Positions 35,916-46,856 are shown, numbered from the stretch's first letter. The stretch: DNA of 64,000 nt from Pseudonocardia sp. CNS-139 (GCA_001942415.1 MKJX01000133.1:1-64000); one strand, 5' to 3'. Notes: a model not told the origin generated them from the letters alone. Numbers and translations are program-made.

Positions 35916-37318
35916 TCACCTTCCGAGTGACACCGACGACATGTTGAACTCCGGAACCCGGACCGGCGGCATCGCCGTACGGGTGAACCAGTCCTTCCAC
36001 TCCCGGGGGAGCGTGCGCTCCGTCGCGCCGACCTCGGTGGCCCGGCGCAGCACGTCGAGCGGCGAGTAGTTGAAGCGGAAGTTGTGCTCGACCTCGGCGA
36101 CGACCTCACCCCCCTCGACCAGGTATACGCCGTCGCGGGTGAGCCCGGTGAGCAGCAGCGTGGCCGGGTCGACCTCGCGGATGTACCAGAGGCACGTGAG
36201 CAGCAGGCCGCGTCCGGTGCGCGCGGCCATCTCCGCCAGCGACGCCGCCGAGCCCCCGGTCAGGAGCAGGTTCTCCCTGGCGGGGTGTACCGCGTGCCGA
36301 ACTCGGCCGCCTCGGCACGCGAGTACGTCAGCTCGCCGATCGCACCGCCGCTCACCCGCTCGACGCGGCGCGTGAGCGCGCCGTTGTCGAACACCGAGAT
36401 CCCCTCGCCGGAGTGGGTGACCGTGAGGAACGGCTCGGTCTCCAGGCCGGCCGCGGCCGGGTCGCTCGCCAGCGTGAGCGGCAGGTCGGTCAGCCGTTCG
36501 CCGACCCGCAGCCCCTCCGGGCCGGCGAACGCGCTGCGACCCTCCTGCGCGGGCCGCCCGTCCATCGCCCACGCGAGGTAGATGAGCAGTCGGACACCGC
36601 CGACGGGGCAGCAGCGTCTCGTAGCGGCCGGGCGGGAGCGGCACCCGGCGCCGGCCCCACTCCAGCCGGCGCCCGGCCTCGGCGGCCAGCGCCACCACGT
36701 CCACGTCGGCGAAGTCGGCCGTCGACACGCCGGTCCAGGCCGAGCCGGCGAGGTCGGGCGTCTTGGCGTTCAGCTCCACCGAGCCGGTCGGCTGCACCCA
36801 GCGCCGTCGGACGCCCGTGGACGTGCCCAGCCACACCGTGCTGACCTCGTGGCTCGCGAACCCGTACTGCCGGTACGGGCCGGCGAGCACCTCCGCCAGC
36901 CCCGACGCGAACGGGCCGAACACCCCGACCGACGTCTCCGCGGCCGGGTCGGCCCACGCCGGGTCGTCGCCCGCGGGCTCGACGAGCGGCGCCGCGTCCC
37001 GGGCCGGGCCGGCGTCGCCCGCCGCCGCCTCCGCCGCCCGGACCAGCGCCTCCAGCTGCGCGGTCTCGGTGACCGCCGCGCTGGAGCTGACCACCCCGCC
37101 GCCACACCGCCGTCGAGCGCCACGAACGCGACGACCGTGACCCGGCCGGACGTGGTGTGCCCGTTGGTCGTCATCGTCGAGTTGGCCCAGCGCAGCACCG
37201 CCTCGCTCGTCGACCGGACGAGCACCGCGCAGCCGTGCAGGTGCGCGCCCGCCGCGAGCGTGCGCTCCACGACGTCCTGCGGGCGCAGCACCGCCAGCCG
37301 TCCGCCGGCCATCGTCAT
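35916..37318 (-). CDS. tldE: TldE/PmbA-type peptidase subunit, four frame changes
   Basis: About 468 residues from ATG 37318, overlapping the tldD stop (ATGA). Family blocks are RTLAAGAHLHGCAVLVRSTS, VSTVWLGTSTGVRRRWVQPT, ADFADVDVVALAAEAGRRLE, LTVTHSGEGISVFDNGALTR and LLLTCLWYIREVDPATLLLT, with the C-terminal NFRFNYSPLDVLRRATEVGA. It lacks the HExxxH zinc motif, as expected for the non-catalytic partner of TldD. In E. coli TldD/TldE forms a zinc protease that trims short unstructured peptides, including microcin B17 and CcdA. Frame changes lie near 37090, 36610, 36590 and 36285. Confidence 0.88.
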
Positions 37319-38846
37319 GAACCCTCCTCCTGGGTGTTGAGCACGTTCACGCCGCGGAACCGGGCCGCCGGGCAGCCGTGGCTCACCGCCGCGATCTGGC
37401 CCGGCTGGGCCTTCCCGCAGTTCATCGCGCCGTGCAGCAGCCACGTGGACGGGCCGCCGACGGCGTCGAGCGCGCCCCAGAAGTCCGTGGTGGTGGCCTG
37501 GTAGGCGACGTCGCGCAGCTGGCCGGTGAGCCGGCCGTTCTCGATGCGGAAGAACCGCTGCCCGGTGAACTGGAAGTTGTAGCGCTGCATGTCGATCGAC
37601 CACGACTTGTCGCCGACCACGTAGATCCCGCGGTCGACGCCGGCGATCAGCTCGTCGGTGGTCGTGTCGCGCGCCGGGTCGGGCCGCAGCGAGACGTTGG
37701 CCATCCGCTGGATCGGCACGTGGTGCGGCGAGTCGGCGAACGCGCAGCCGTTGGAGCGGGCGAGCCCCAGCCGCGGTGCGAAGGTCCGGTCGAGCTGGTA
37801 GCCGACGAGCACGCCGTCGCGCACGAGGTCCCACTCCGTGGTGGCGACGCCGTCGTCGTCGTAGCCGGTCGTCGCGAGCCCGTGCGGCACGGTGCGGTCG
37901 CCCGTGACGTGCATGAGGTCCGAGCCGTAGCGCAGCGTGCCGAGCAGGTCGGGCGTGGCGAAGCTGGTGCCCGCGTAGGCGGCCTCGTAGCCGATCGCGC
38001 GGTCGTACTCGGTGGCGTGCCCGACCGACTCGTGGATCGTCAGCCAGAGGTTGGTGGGGTCGATGACCAGGTCGTACCGGCCGGCCTCGACCGACGGCGC
38101 CTTGGCCTTCTCCGCGAGCAGCTCGGGCACGAGCGCCAGCTCGCCGTCCCAGTCCCAGCCGGTGCCGGTGACGTACTCCCAGCCGCGCCCGGCCGGTGGC
38201 GCGAGCGAGCTCATCGTCTCGAACGCGCCCGCCGCGCGGTCGACGGTGGTGGCGGTGAAGCCGGGCGCGATGCGCACCCGCTGCTGTGTGGTGCTGGTGC
38301 CCGCCGTGTCGGCGTAGAACTTGTTCTCCCGCACCTGCACGAGGCCCGCCTGCACGTGGTCGACGCCGTCGGCGGCCAGCAGCCGCTGCGACCACTCGCC
38401 GAGCAGCTCCACCTTCTCCCTGGTGGGCACGGTGAACGGGTCGACGTCGTAGGCCGACACCCACAGGGCGCCTGCGTACACCGGCTCGTCGGCGCGCTCG
38501 ACGCGCTCGACCGCGACCGGCGCCAGCGTGCGGGCCACCGTGACGGCCCGCTCCGCCGTGGCCGCCGCCCGTTCCGGCGTGAGCTCGACGTGGGACGCGA
38601 AGCCCCACACACCGTCGACGATCACCCGCACGCACAGCCCGACGGTGGTGGTGTCGGCGACGCCGGTGACCGTGCCGTCGCGCAGGTCGATGGACTGCGA
38701 GACCACCCGCTCGACGCGGAAGTCGGCGTGCTGGGCGCCGAGCTCGGCGGCCCGGCCCAGCGCGGCGTCGGCGAGCGCGGTGAGCGGCAGCGCCGGGAAC
38801 TGCGGATCGAGGCGGTCGGCGCGTCCGCGGGGTGATCTGCTGACAT
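37315..38846 (-). CDS. tldD: TldD-type zinc metallopeptidase, one frame change
   Basis: About 510 residues from ATG 38846 (MSADHPADAP). The frame changes near 38815; LGAQHADFRVERVVSQSIDL then starts the conserved body. The catalytic HExxxH is in LTIHESVGHATEYDRAIGYE, and the C-terminal Cys/His region reads STWLLHGAMNCGKAQPGQIA and AAVSHGCPAARFRGVNVL. It forms a heterodimer with TldE in which substrates thread into a sealed chamber, so only short or unfolded peptides are cut. The pair is the only peptide-processing system near the MRNWHW array. Confidence 0.92.
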
Positions 38847-38879
38847 GTTCGGCAACCTACTGATGTGGGGCGGTCGCGG

Positions 38880-39113
38880 TCAGCCGCCTTCGGCGGGGTC
38901 GCCGATGATCCCTTCGATCACCGGGTGTGGCGCGACGACCTCCCGGACCACCCCGTCCGGCCCGATGCGCAGCACCTGGTCGGCGAACAGGTCGCCGTCG
39001 AGGTCGGTGAGCAGCACGAGGTCGACGCCGTCGGTGTGCACGGCCGTGTCGGCGCGGCCGTCGGCGTTCGTGTCGAGGTCGAGCGGGACGAGCCCGGGAC
39101 GGCGCTCAGGCAC
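38880..39113 (-). CDS. Small acidic hypothetical protein with Asp-rich turns
   Basis: 77 residues from GTG 39113, overlapping the upstream gene's stop by eight bases. It contains two EF-hand-like or dockerin-like acidic turns, [14 protein letters not shown] and [16 protein letters not shown], which may bind calcium. There is no signal peptide, so it should be cytoplasmic, and the role is unknown. The overlap with the preceding leftward gene suggests co-expression. Confidence 0.7.
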   Translation of the reverse strand: MPERRPGLVPLDLDTNADGRADTAVHTDGVDLVLLTDLDGDLFADQVLRIGPDGVVREVVAPHPVIEGIIGDPAEGG

Positions 39114-39874
39114 CGGCCACCTCCGGGGCGAGCGCGGCCAGCGCGGCGTCGACCTGCGCGCGGCGGCGCAGCACCGCTGCGTCCAGCACCGCGCCGGCGG
39201 TGTGCTCGACCTCGACCAGGCGCCGGTCGAGGTCGGCCCGCAGCGCAGCCCCGGCGGCGGTCAGCAGCTCGTCGAGGCGGCGACGCAGGTGGGCGCGTCC
39301 GGTGGCGGCGCGCCGGGCCAGCGCGGCGCAGGCGACCGCCGCGGCGCCGCCGGCGAGCGCGAACGGGCCGAGACTCCCGGCCGCGGGTGCCCCAGCGGCA
39401 GCAGGACCAGCGGGAACAGCGCGAGCCGCCACACCGCGGCCCCGTCGGCGGCGCCGCGTAGCAGCGGCCGCACCCCGGCCCGCGCCGGGCCGGCGGCGGC
39501 CGGACGTCCACCGCGGCCGGGCCGGGCAGCCGCGGCCAGCCGGCGGGCACCTCCAGCTCGCGTTCGGCCGCGATGCGGCGCAGCGCCGGCGCCAGCCCGG
39601 CGGCCCAGGCCGCGTGGGTCTCGCGGCCGACGTCGGCGACCGCCGCGACAACCCGTTCCACCAGCCCGGCGCGGCCCGCGGCGACGTGCTCGAACGCCTC
39701 CCGCCGCAGGTCCGCGAGCGCGGTGTCGACGGCGGTGGTGCCGGCGATCCGGCTCAGCGCGAGCCGGCCGCGCAGCTGCGCGCGGTGCCCGCCGGCGAGC
39801 GTCCGCCGCAGGTCGTGCAGCTCACGGCGGCGGGCGAGCACGGCGGCGGCGTAGCGGTCGGGTGCGAGCGGCAT
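39106..39874 (-). CDS. Hypothetical helical membrane protein, two frame changes
   Basis: About 256 residues from ATG 39874 ([20 protein letters not shown]). The N-terminal half is rich in Ala/Arg helices ([20 protein letters not shown]), the middle carries hydrophobic stretches [17 protein letters not shown] and [19 protein letters not shown] in a second and third frame, and the C-terminal half is again coiled ([20 protein letters not shown]). Frame changes are near 39480 and 39390. No family is recognised; a membrane-anchored coiled coil, possibly dynamin-associated, is only a guess. Confidence 0.6.
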
Positions 39875-40024
39875 GGCCCGAGGCTCGCAGTGCCGGCGAC
39901 GCCGTGGGCCCGATCCCGCCCGCGCGTGTGCGGTCGTGAACGAACCTCACGCGACCGAGGGACCACGCTCCGGAGCGTGCGCCGTATCGTCCCCCGCTCA
40001 GACCCCGTCCCGGGAGGACCCACC

Positions 40025-40624
40025 ATGACGACGGCCGACGATCTCGCGAACGCCGCCTGTTCCTTCTGCGGGAAGGGCCCCGACGCCGTCGAACGGCTGA
40101 TCGCCGGACCGAACGTGTGGATCTGCGACGGATGCGTGCGCCTGTGCCACGGGATCCTGGAGAGCCTCGACGAGGCGGACCCGGACGAGCCCGACGAGGT
40201 GCTCGCCGAGATCGCGCAGGCCCAGCAGCTCGCGCTGCAGGGTGACCGGGCCGCCGCCGAGCAGGCGTTCTTCGAGCTCTGGGAGCAGATCGGGCCCGAC
40301 GGCGACCCGCTGCACCGCACGAGCGTCGCGCACTACATGGCCGACGTGCAGGAGTCGGCGCAGGACGAGCTGGAATGGGACCTGCGCGCGCTCGCCGCCG
40401 CCGACGTGGCGGCCGCCGACGAGCTGGCCGCCGACGACGTCCGCGGCCTCTACGCGTCGCTGCACGTCAACCTCGCCGCCGACTACGACCGGCTCGGCCG
40501 CCCCGCCGAGGCCCGCCGCCACCTCGGCCTCGCCGAGCTGGCCGAGGCGGACCTCCCGCCGGACGGCTACGGCGACCTCGTCCGTTCGGAGATCGCCACC
40601 GTCCGGGAGCGGCTCGGCGGCTAG
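40025..40624 (+). CDS. ClpX-type zinc-finger protein with helical C-terminal domain
   Basis: 199 residues from ATG 40025 with GGGAGGA upstream. The N-terminus is a ClpX zinc-binding domain: CSFCGK (Cys 12, 15) and [12 protein letters not shown] (Cys 34, 37), the CX2C-X18-CX2C pattern that dimerises and binds substrates in ClpX. The AAA ATPase of ClpX is absent; instead an all-helical, TPR-like region follows with [20 protein letters not shown] and [20 protein letters not shown]. It could act as an adaptor or decoy for the Clp system; this is inference. The gene is intact. Confidence 0.85.
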   Translation: MTTADDLANAACSFCGKGPDAVERLIAGPNVWICDGCVRLCHGILESLDEADPDEPDEVLAEIAQAQQLALQGDRAAAEQAFFELWEQIGPDGDPLHRTSVAHYMADVQESAQDELEWDLRALAAADVAAADELAADDVRGLYASLHVNLAADYDRLGRPAEARRHLGLAELAEADLPPDGYGDLVRSEIATVRERLGG

Positions 40625-42543
40625 GACGCCGAAGTCTCCTTCTCCTGCTCGGACGCCTCCGCGACGAGCCGCGCGTACCGCGTGCCGGCGGCCAGCAGCA
40701 CCAGCCCGGCGCCGAGGAACGCCGCGACCCGGGCGATCCCGTCGAGCGCCACCAGGTCGAAGAGCAGCAGCTTTGCGACCGCTGCGCCGACCAGCACCAG
40801 CCCGGCGACGCGCAGCGCGGCCCGGCTGATCCCGCGGGCCAGCAGCACGAGCGCGGCGACCGTCCAGGACACGGTGACGACGGCGTGGCCCGCGGTGAAG
40901 CCGGTGCGGTCGTCCGAGACCAGCAGCGCGATCGTCACGACGAGGCTGGTCGCACCGTAGAGCCCGGCCAGGCCGATCGGCACCCAGAGCGGGGCCGTCG
41001 CGGCGTCCGGGCGGACCAGCCCGACCCGCCCGCAGGCCACCAGCGCGACGATCGCCAGCGCCAGCACCAGGGCCGCCACCCCCGCCCCGGGGACGAGCAG
41101 CCCGTTCGCCGGGTCGCCGTACGGGGACGCCGGGTAGACCACGAGCGCCTCGATCGGCGCGTCCCGGGCGACCGCGACCAGCGTGGCGAGCAGCCCGAAC
41201 GCGCCGCCGATCCCGAGCAGCAGCCGGGAGCGCAGCAGCCCGGCCGCGACCACGAGCACGACGGCCTCGCCCAGCACGGCGAGCGTGACGGTGGCGCCCT
41301 CGACCGGCAGCGTCGTGGCGACGAACAGCGCGACGGCGGCCGCGACCACCGCGACCCCGCGCAGCACCTGCTCCGACCACGTGGCCAGCGCGAACGCGAC
41401 GAGCACGACCACCCCGAGGAACGCGAGGCCGGCGCCGGGCCAGCCGCCGAGGTCCGCGGACGCGACCACCAGCGGCAGCGGGGAGGCGGCGACGAGCGCC
41501 GCGACGGCCCGGACCGGCAGCGCCGTGCGGGCCAGGTACGCGGTCAGCAGGCCCACCACGAGCGCCACGACGACCACCGCGACCGCCGCGGGCCGGTCCG
41601 CCGGGGCGGGCTCGACGCCGGCGCCGCCCCGTACAGCACGGGCCCGGCCGCGGCGAGCAGCATCAGCACCGGCCAGCGGCCGCGCAGCACCACGGGCAGG
41701 GCGGCGAGCTGCAGCGCGAGCGCGAGCGCGGCCAGCCGCCAGTCCGTCACGAGCACGGGCGCGAGCACCATCGCGCCGACGACCACCCCGCCACCGAGCA
41801 GCTGCGAACGCCAGCGGTCGGCGAGCCCGAGCCCGCCGCCGGCGACCACCAGCGCGCAGAGCATCGCCGGGAGCACCGGAAGGAACCCGTAGTAGGCGGT
41901 CGCGGCGGCGACCACGAGGTAGAGCGCGGCGAACGGTCGCGCCAGCGCGAGCGCGCCGACCCGGGCGCTCTCCCTGCGGTGCAACCAGGTCCCGATGCCG
42001 ACGAGCGCCAGTCCGAGCACACCCCCGGCCACGAGCCGCGCCTCCGGGGAGAACCACCCGCGCGACGCGGCCAGCACGAGCAGCAGCACAACCCCCCAGC
42101 AGCGTGACACCGCCGCCCGTCCAGGCCAGCAGCTGGGCGCTGCTCAACCGCGGGAACGCGCGCCGTCGCGGCGGCGGCGCGGGCCGCCGGTCGGGGCCGT
42201 AGCCCGGCGGCGTCCAGGCGGGCGGCTGCGCGGCCTGTCCCGGTTGCCACCCGTAAGGACCAACAAACGGGGGATGACCTGCACGTTCCGTGGTCGGAAC
42301 CCCGGCGGGTGACGATTGCACGACGGGAATTTCCCCGGACGGGGCAACCGCCTGCGCGTCCCGTACGTCTCCAGAACGTGACCACGGCGCTGCTCCCCAG
42401 CCCGGCTCCGGCCCGGTGCCCTGCACCGGGCTGGCCGCCGCGCGCAACCGGTGCAGCTCAGCGCCCATCGCGTCCAGCCTTCGGCCGAGTCGTCCCAGCT
42501 CGTCGGCGAGCGCGACGTACGGGTCGGCGGTCGGAGTCCCCAT
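40621..42543 (-). CDS. DUF2339 polytopic membrane protein, two compensating frame changes
   Basis: About 640 residues from ATG 42543 ([20 protein letters not shown]). A short coiled-coil and a Pro-rich linker ([20 protein letters not shown]) lead into about 18-20 hydrophobic helices typical of DUF2339, such as [40 protein letters not shown] and [20 protein letters not shown]. The frame leaves and returns between about 42090 and 41630; one change is an extra G in a G-run. Function of the family is unknown. It converges on the zinc-finger gene, with stops overlapping. Confidence 0.8.
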   Translation of the reverse strand: MGTPTADPYVALADELGRLGRRLDAMGAELHRLRAAASPVQGTGPEPGWGAAPWSRSGDVRDAQAVAPSGEIPVVQSSPAGVPTTERAGHPPFVGPYGWQPGQAAQPPAWTPPGYGPDRRPAPPPRRRAFPRLSSAQLLAWTGGGVTLLGGCAAARAGRVARVVLPGGAARGRGCARTGARRHRDLVAPQGERPGRRARAGATVRRALPRGRRRDRLLRVPSGAPGDALRAGGRRRRARARRPLAFAAARWRGGRRRDGARARARDGLAAGRARARAAARRPARGAARPLAGADAARRGRARAVRGGAGVEPAPADRPAAVAVVVVALVVGLLTAYLARTALPVRAVAALVAASPLPLVVASADLGGWPGAGLAFLGVVVLVAFALATWSEQVLRGVAVVAAAVALFVATTLPVEGATVTLAVLGEAVVLVVAAGLLRSRLLLGIGGAFGLLATLVAVARDAPIEALVVYPASPYGDPANGLLVPGAGVAALVLALAIVALVACGRVGLVRPDAATAPLWVPIGLAGLYGATSLVVTIALLVSDDRTGFTAGHAVVTVSWTVAALVLLARGISRAALRVAGLVLVGAAVAKLLLFDLVALDGIARVAAFLGAGLVLLAAGTRYARLVAEASEQEKETSAS

Positions 42544-42709
42544 GCCCGCGAGCATGGCGGCCCGAGGCCTCGATCGGGATGCGTAGCAGTACGAAGAACC
42601 GGTCACGAATCCGTCACGTACCCCCGAACGGGGGGCGCCGTCACGTACGCCCGCAACCCACCGGCAACGGCCTCGTTGGCCCGGTGGAGCGGACCCGTCT
42701 GGAGGTTGT

Positions 42710-43562
42710 GTGAGCGCCGTTTCACCCGCCGTCCGGCCGTCCCCCGGGATGCGGCGCACTACGCGCCGTCCAGGAGACCACCGTCCGGGCGACGCGCCGA
42801 CCCCGCCCACGCCCGACCCGCTCACCGTTCCCGACGGTGTCGGTCGTGGTGCCGACGCGCAACGAGGCGCGCAACCTGGAGTTCATCCTGCCGGCGATCG
42901 CCGCGGTGAAGCCGGCCGTCCACGAGATCATCGTCGTCGACGCAACTCCACCGACGGCACCGTCGAGACGGCCCGCCGCGTGCTGCCGTCCGTCAGGATC
43001 ATCAACCAGACCCGCAAGGGCAAGGGCAACGCCATGCGTGCGGGTTCGCCGCCGCCACCGGCGACGTCATCGTGATGTTCGACGCCGACGGCTCCGCCGA
43101 CCCGGCCGAGATCCCGGCGTTCGTGGCCGCGCTCGTGGCCGGCGCCGACTTCGCGAAGGGCAGCCGCTTCACCGAGGGCGGCGGCAGCGACGACATCACG
43201 CTGCTGCGCAAGTCCGGCAACTACGGCCTGAACGGCGTCGCGAACGCGCTGTTCGGCACCACCTACACCGACCTGTGCTACGGCTACAACGCGTTCTGGG
43301 CCGACCTGCTGCCGGTGCTCGACCTCCCACCGACCGACGCCCCCGCGCCCGCCGAGGGGATGCTCTGGGGCGACGGCTTCGAGATCGAGACCGTGCTCAA
43401 CTGCCGGGTGGCCGCGGCGGGTCTCTCGATCACCGAGGTACCGTCGATCGAACGGCAGCGGGTGTTCGGCGAGACCAACCTCCGCACCTTCGCGGACGCA
43501 CCCGCGTGCTGCGTACGCTGCTGGCCGAGCACCGCCGCAAGACCGACCGCCGCTTCCGCTGA
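42710..43562 (+). CDS. Family 2 glycosyltransferase, several frame changes
   Basis: About 285 residues; GTG 42710 with GGAGG at 42701-42705. After a Pro-rich arm the GT-A core reads VSVVVPTRNEARNLEFILPA, STDGTVETARRVLPSVRIIN, then DVIVMFDADGSADPAEIPAF (the DxD region), KGSRFTEGGGSDDITLLRKS, GTTYTDLCYGYNAFW and WGDGFEIETVLNCRVAAAGL. This is the layout of polyprenol-phosphate or wall-glycan glycosyltransferases. Frame changes are near 42835, 42945, 43045 and 43500. It forms a rightward operon with a second GT2 and trmB. The start is uncertain because the arm is in a different frame. Confidence 0.82.
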
Positions 43563-43598
43563 CGCGATGCGGTCGCCGGTACCAGGAGGAGACCGCCC

Positions 43599-44622
43599 GT
43601 GAGTAGCCCGACCGTCACGGCGTCCGTCGTGATCTGCGTGTACACCGAGAAGCGGTGGGACGACATCGTCGCCGCCGTCGAGTCGGTCGCCGCGCAGGAC
43701 GTCCCGGCCGCCGAGACGCTCGTGGTCGTCGACCACAACGAGGCCCTGCTCGCGCGCGCCCGGGAGGCCTTCGAGCCCACCGGCGTGCGGGTGCTGCCCA
43801 ACGTCAACAAGCAGGGCCTGTCCGGCGCCCGCAACACGGCGATCTCGGTCGCACGGGCGAGGTCGTCGTCTTCCTCGACGACGACGCGCGGGCCCGCAAG
43901 GGCTGGCTGCAGGCGCTGCTGGAGCCCTACTCGGACCCGACCGTGGCCGGCGTCGGCGGGGTCGCGCACCCGCGCTGGCCCACCAACCGGCCGCGGGTGC
44001 TGCCCGGCTCCGCCCCGTACGACCCGAACGCCACCGGCGAGCTCGACTGGATCGTCGGCTGCACCTACACCGGCCAGCCGACGTACCAGACCGAGGTGCG
44101 CAACCTCATGGGCTGCAACATGTCGTTCCGGCGCGAGGTGTTCGAGCGGGTCGCGGGTTCGCCGAGGACATCGGCCGGATCGGCAAGAACCCGCTGGGCT
44201 GCGAGGAGACCGAGCTCTGCATCCGGGCCCGGCAGCACTACCACGAGTCCGGCGAGAAGATCAGCATCCTGTTCGAGCCGCGGGCCGAGGTCGACCACCG
44301 GGTCAGCGACGACCGGGTCGAGTGGGCCTACCTGCGCCGCCGCTCGTGGGCCGAGGGCCTGTCCAAGGCGGCCGTCGCGAAGCTCGTGGGCAGCGACGAC
44401 GCCCTGTCCACCGAACGCAGCTACGTCGCGCGAGTGCTCCCTTTTGCCGTGCTGCGTGAGCTGCGCGAGGGCCGCGTGTCCTCGGCGGCCGCCGTCGTCA
44501 CCGCGCTCGCGTACACGGCCGCCGGCTACGTCCGCGGCAGCCTGCCCGGCGCCACCGCGGGCGTCCACCTCCCCGCCGCGGAGGGGACCACCCCGCCGAA
44601 CAACCCGTTCCGTGGTGGCTGA
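43599..44622 (+). CDS. Family 2 glycosyltransferase, two frame changes
   Basis: About 341 residues from GTG 43599 with AGGAGGAG upstream. It has a GT-A nucleotide-binding start VTASVVICVYTEKRWDDIVA, LVVVDHNEALLARAREAF, LSGARNTAISVA, then VVFLDDDARARKGWLQALLE (the DDD metal motif), GVGGVAHPRWPTN and NLMGCNMSFRREVFERV. The C-terminal part AEVDHRVSDDRVEWAYLRRR-SW is typical of the acceptor side. Frame changes near 43855 and 44155 are single bases. It overlaps trmB by eight bases. It probably adds a sugar to a cell-envelope glycan or glycolipid. Confidence 0.87.
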
Positions 44623-45315
44623 CGCGGCCCATCCGCCGATCCCCAGCTTCGTCCACCACCGCAGCCGCCTCACCGAGGGCCAACACACGCCTGGGACCGC
44701 TGGTGGCCCGAACGCGGCCACGAGGTCCCCGAGATCCTGAGCGGCGCCGACCCGTACGACCCGGCCGCGTGGTTCGGCCGGGTCGCCCCGCTCGTCCTGG
44801 AGATCGGATCCGGGATGGGCGAGTCGACGGCCGCGCTCGCCGCGGCCGCGCCCGACGTCGACCACCTCGCGGTGGAGGTCTTCGAGCCCGGTCTCGCCCA
44901 GCTGCTCATGCGGATCGCCGAGGCCCGGCTGCCGAACGTCACCCCGTTGCGCGGGGACGCCGTCGCGCTGCTGCGGGAACGCGTGCCGGCGGCGTCGCTG
45001 GCCGGGATCCGGATCTTCTTCCCCGACCCGTGGCCCAAGCGGCGCCACCACAAGCGCCGGCTCGTGCAGCCCGAGTTCGTGGCGCTCGCGGCGTCACGCC
45101 TGGTCAGCGGCGGCACGCTGCACCTGGCGACGGACTGGGACCACTACGCGCAGCAGATGCGGGCGGTGTGCGACGCCGAGCCGCAGCTGGTCAACACCGC
45201 CGGCCCGGCTGGCTGGACACCGCGGCCGCCGTGGCGGCCCGTCACCAAGTTCGAGCAGCGCGCGCTGACCGAGGGCCGGACCGTACACGACCTGATCTAC
45301 GTCCGCAGCGGCTGA
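44615..45315 (+). CDS. trmB: tRNA (guanine46-N7)-methyltransferase, one frame change
   Basis: About 233 residues from GTG 44615 (VADAAHPPIPSFVHHRSRLT); a GTG one codon upstream is possible. SAM motif I is PLVLEIGSGMGESTAALAAA, and the TrmB signature is GIRIFFPDPWPKRRHHKRRL. It ends LATDWDHYAQQMRAVCDAEP and LTEGRTVHDLIYVRSG. It methylates N7 of G46 in the variable loop of tRNAs. The frame change is near 44690, before the conserved core. The start lies in the previous gene's last codons, so expression is coupled to the glycosyltransferase operon. Confidence 0.93.
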
Positions 45316-45455
45316 CCGCCGCACGGGCCGCACCGTTCGGCTACCCGCTGACCGGCCATGATCCGCACCCAGCGCAACGGACGTACCGCCCGGCGCACGC
45401 GGAGCACCATCGATCGGGCGCCTCGTTTTTCCCGTCTTGTGACCGTGTAGGAAGG

Positions 45456-46677
45456 ATGGCGCCCCGATCGGGGGGTGAGGCACCGAGAAGGGCTGAGGCC
45501 GGGTTGACATCGCTCGTGGCTACGAACGCTGCAGTTCCTGCTCCCCGCCAGGAGCTCCGGTGCCCCGTCGCGGCACCCCCCGCGCCCCGCGAGGTCGATC
45601 TCGCCGAGGCCGAGGACTTCATCGGCCAGTTTCATACCGAGACCACGCCCGCCCAGACGCTCGAGGGCCGGTTGCGGCAGGTCCGGGCCGAAATCGACGC
45701 GACAGGGAGCTACACCCACACCCGTGACGAGCTCGCCTTCGCGCCCGCGTGGCGTGGCGCAACTCCGCCCGCTGCATCGGCCGGCTCTACTGGAACAGCC
45801 TCCGCCTGCGCGACATGCGCCACGTCGAGACCCCGGCCGGCGTCGCCGCCGAGTGCGTCGAGCACCTGCGCGAGGCCACCCGCGGCGGCCGGATCCGCTC
45901 CACGATCACGATCTTCGCGCCGGACCGGCCGGGGCGGCCGGGCCCGCGGATCCTCAACGAGCAGCTGATCCGCTACGCCGGGCACCGCACGCGTCCGGCG
46001 AGGTCCGCGGCGACGGCCGGTACACCGGGTTCACCGACCTCGCCCGAGCACTGGGCTGGCGGCGGCCCGAGCCGCCCGGCCGGTTCGACGTGCTGCCGCT
46101 CATCGTGTCGGCCGGCGCCGGGACGCCGGAGTGCTACGAGATCCCGGCGGACGCCGTGCTGGAGGTGCCGCTGCGCCACCCCGAGCACGCCTGGTTCGCC
46201 GAGCTGCGGCTGCGCTGGCACGCGGTGCCGGCCATCAGCAACATGCCGCTCGTCATCGGCGGGGTGACCTACCCGGCCGCCCCGTTCAACGGCTGGTACA
46301 TGGGCACGGAGATCGGCGCGCGCAACCTCGCCGACGCCGACCGGTACAACCTGCTCCCGGTGGTCGCCGAGCGGCTGGGGCTGGACACCAGCTCGGAACG
46401 CACGCTGTGGCGCGACCGCGCGCTCGTCGAGATGGTGCGGGCGGTGCAGTACTCGTTCGACGCCGCCGGGGTGACGATGGCCGACCACCACGGGGAGTCG
46501 AAGCGGTTCCTCACGCACGTGCAGCGCGAGGAGAGCGCCGGCCGCGGCTGCCCGGCGGACTGGAGCTGGATCGTGCCGCCCGTGTCCGGTGGGCTCACGC
46601 CCGTGTACCACCGGTACTACGACGAGCCGGACCCGGAGGCGCGTCCGGCGTTCCTGCCGCCGCAGCGCACCGGCTGA
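45456..46677 (+). CDS. nos: Bacterial nitric oxide synthase oxygenase, two frame changes
   Basis: About 407 residues; ATG 45456 is used, although its GGAAGG is very close; a TTG at 45504 is an alternative. The NOS oxygenase fold is clear: EAEDFIGQFHTETTPAQTLE, the haem-ligand segment WRNSARCIGRLYWNSLRLRD, FDVLPLIVSAGAGTPECYEI, ISNMPLVIGGVTYPAAPFNG, WYMGTEIGARNLADADRYNL and the pterin/dimer end DWSWIVPPVSGGLTPVYHRY. It makes NO and citrulline from arginine. No reductase domain is fused, as in other bacterial NOS, so electrons must come from a separate flavoprotein. Frame changes are near 45755 and 45990. Confidence 0.92.
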
Positions 46678-46828
46678 GGGCGGCGCGGCACACGCCGCCC
46701 GAACCCCGCCGAACGCAACGAGAACGAACGCAACGAACCCGCCCGAGAGCATCCCCCGCCCTCCCTGGGGGGCGACCCCGCTCCAGCCTATCGATCACAG
46801 GGCGGGGGTGGGAGTGGTCGGCGGGATC

Positions 46829-46856
46829 TGTGGACAACCGCCCCCGATGTGGACAA
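46829..46856. promoter_or_regulatory. Pair of DnaA boxes
   Basis: Two perfect copies of TGTGGACAA (reverse complement TTGTCCACA, the preferred actinobacterial DnaA box) begin at 46829 and 46848, 19 bp apart and in the same direction. They lie in the 272-bp gap between the convergent nos and DUF4440-like genes. No AT-rich unwinding region is next to them, so a titration or regulatory site is likelier than an origin. Confidence 0.6.

Noticed and set aside
38918-39113. A dockerin and cellulosome link for the Asp-rich 77-residue protein
   Set aside because: Only acidic turns are shared; there is no signal peptide, no second full repeat and no cohesin gene.
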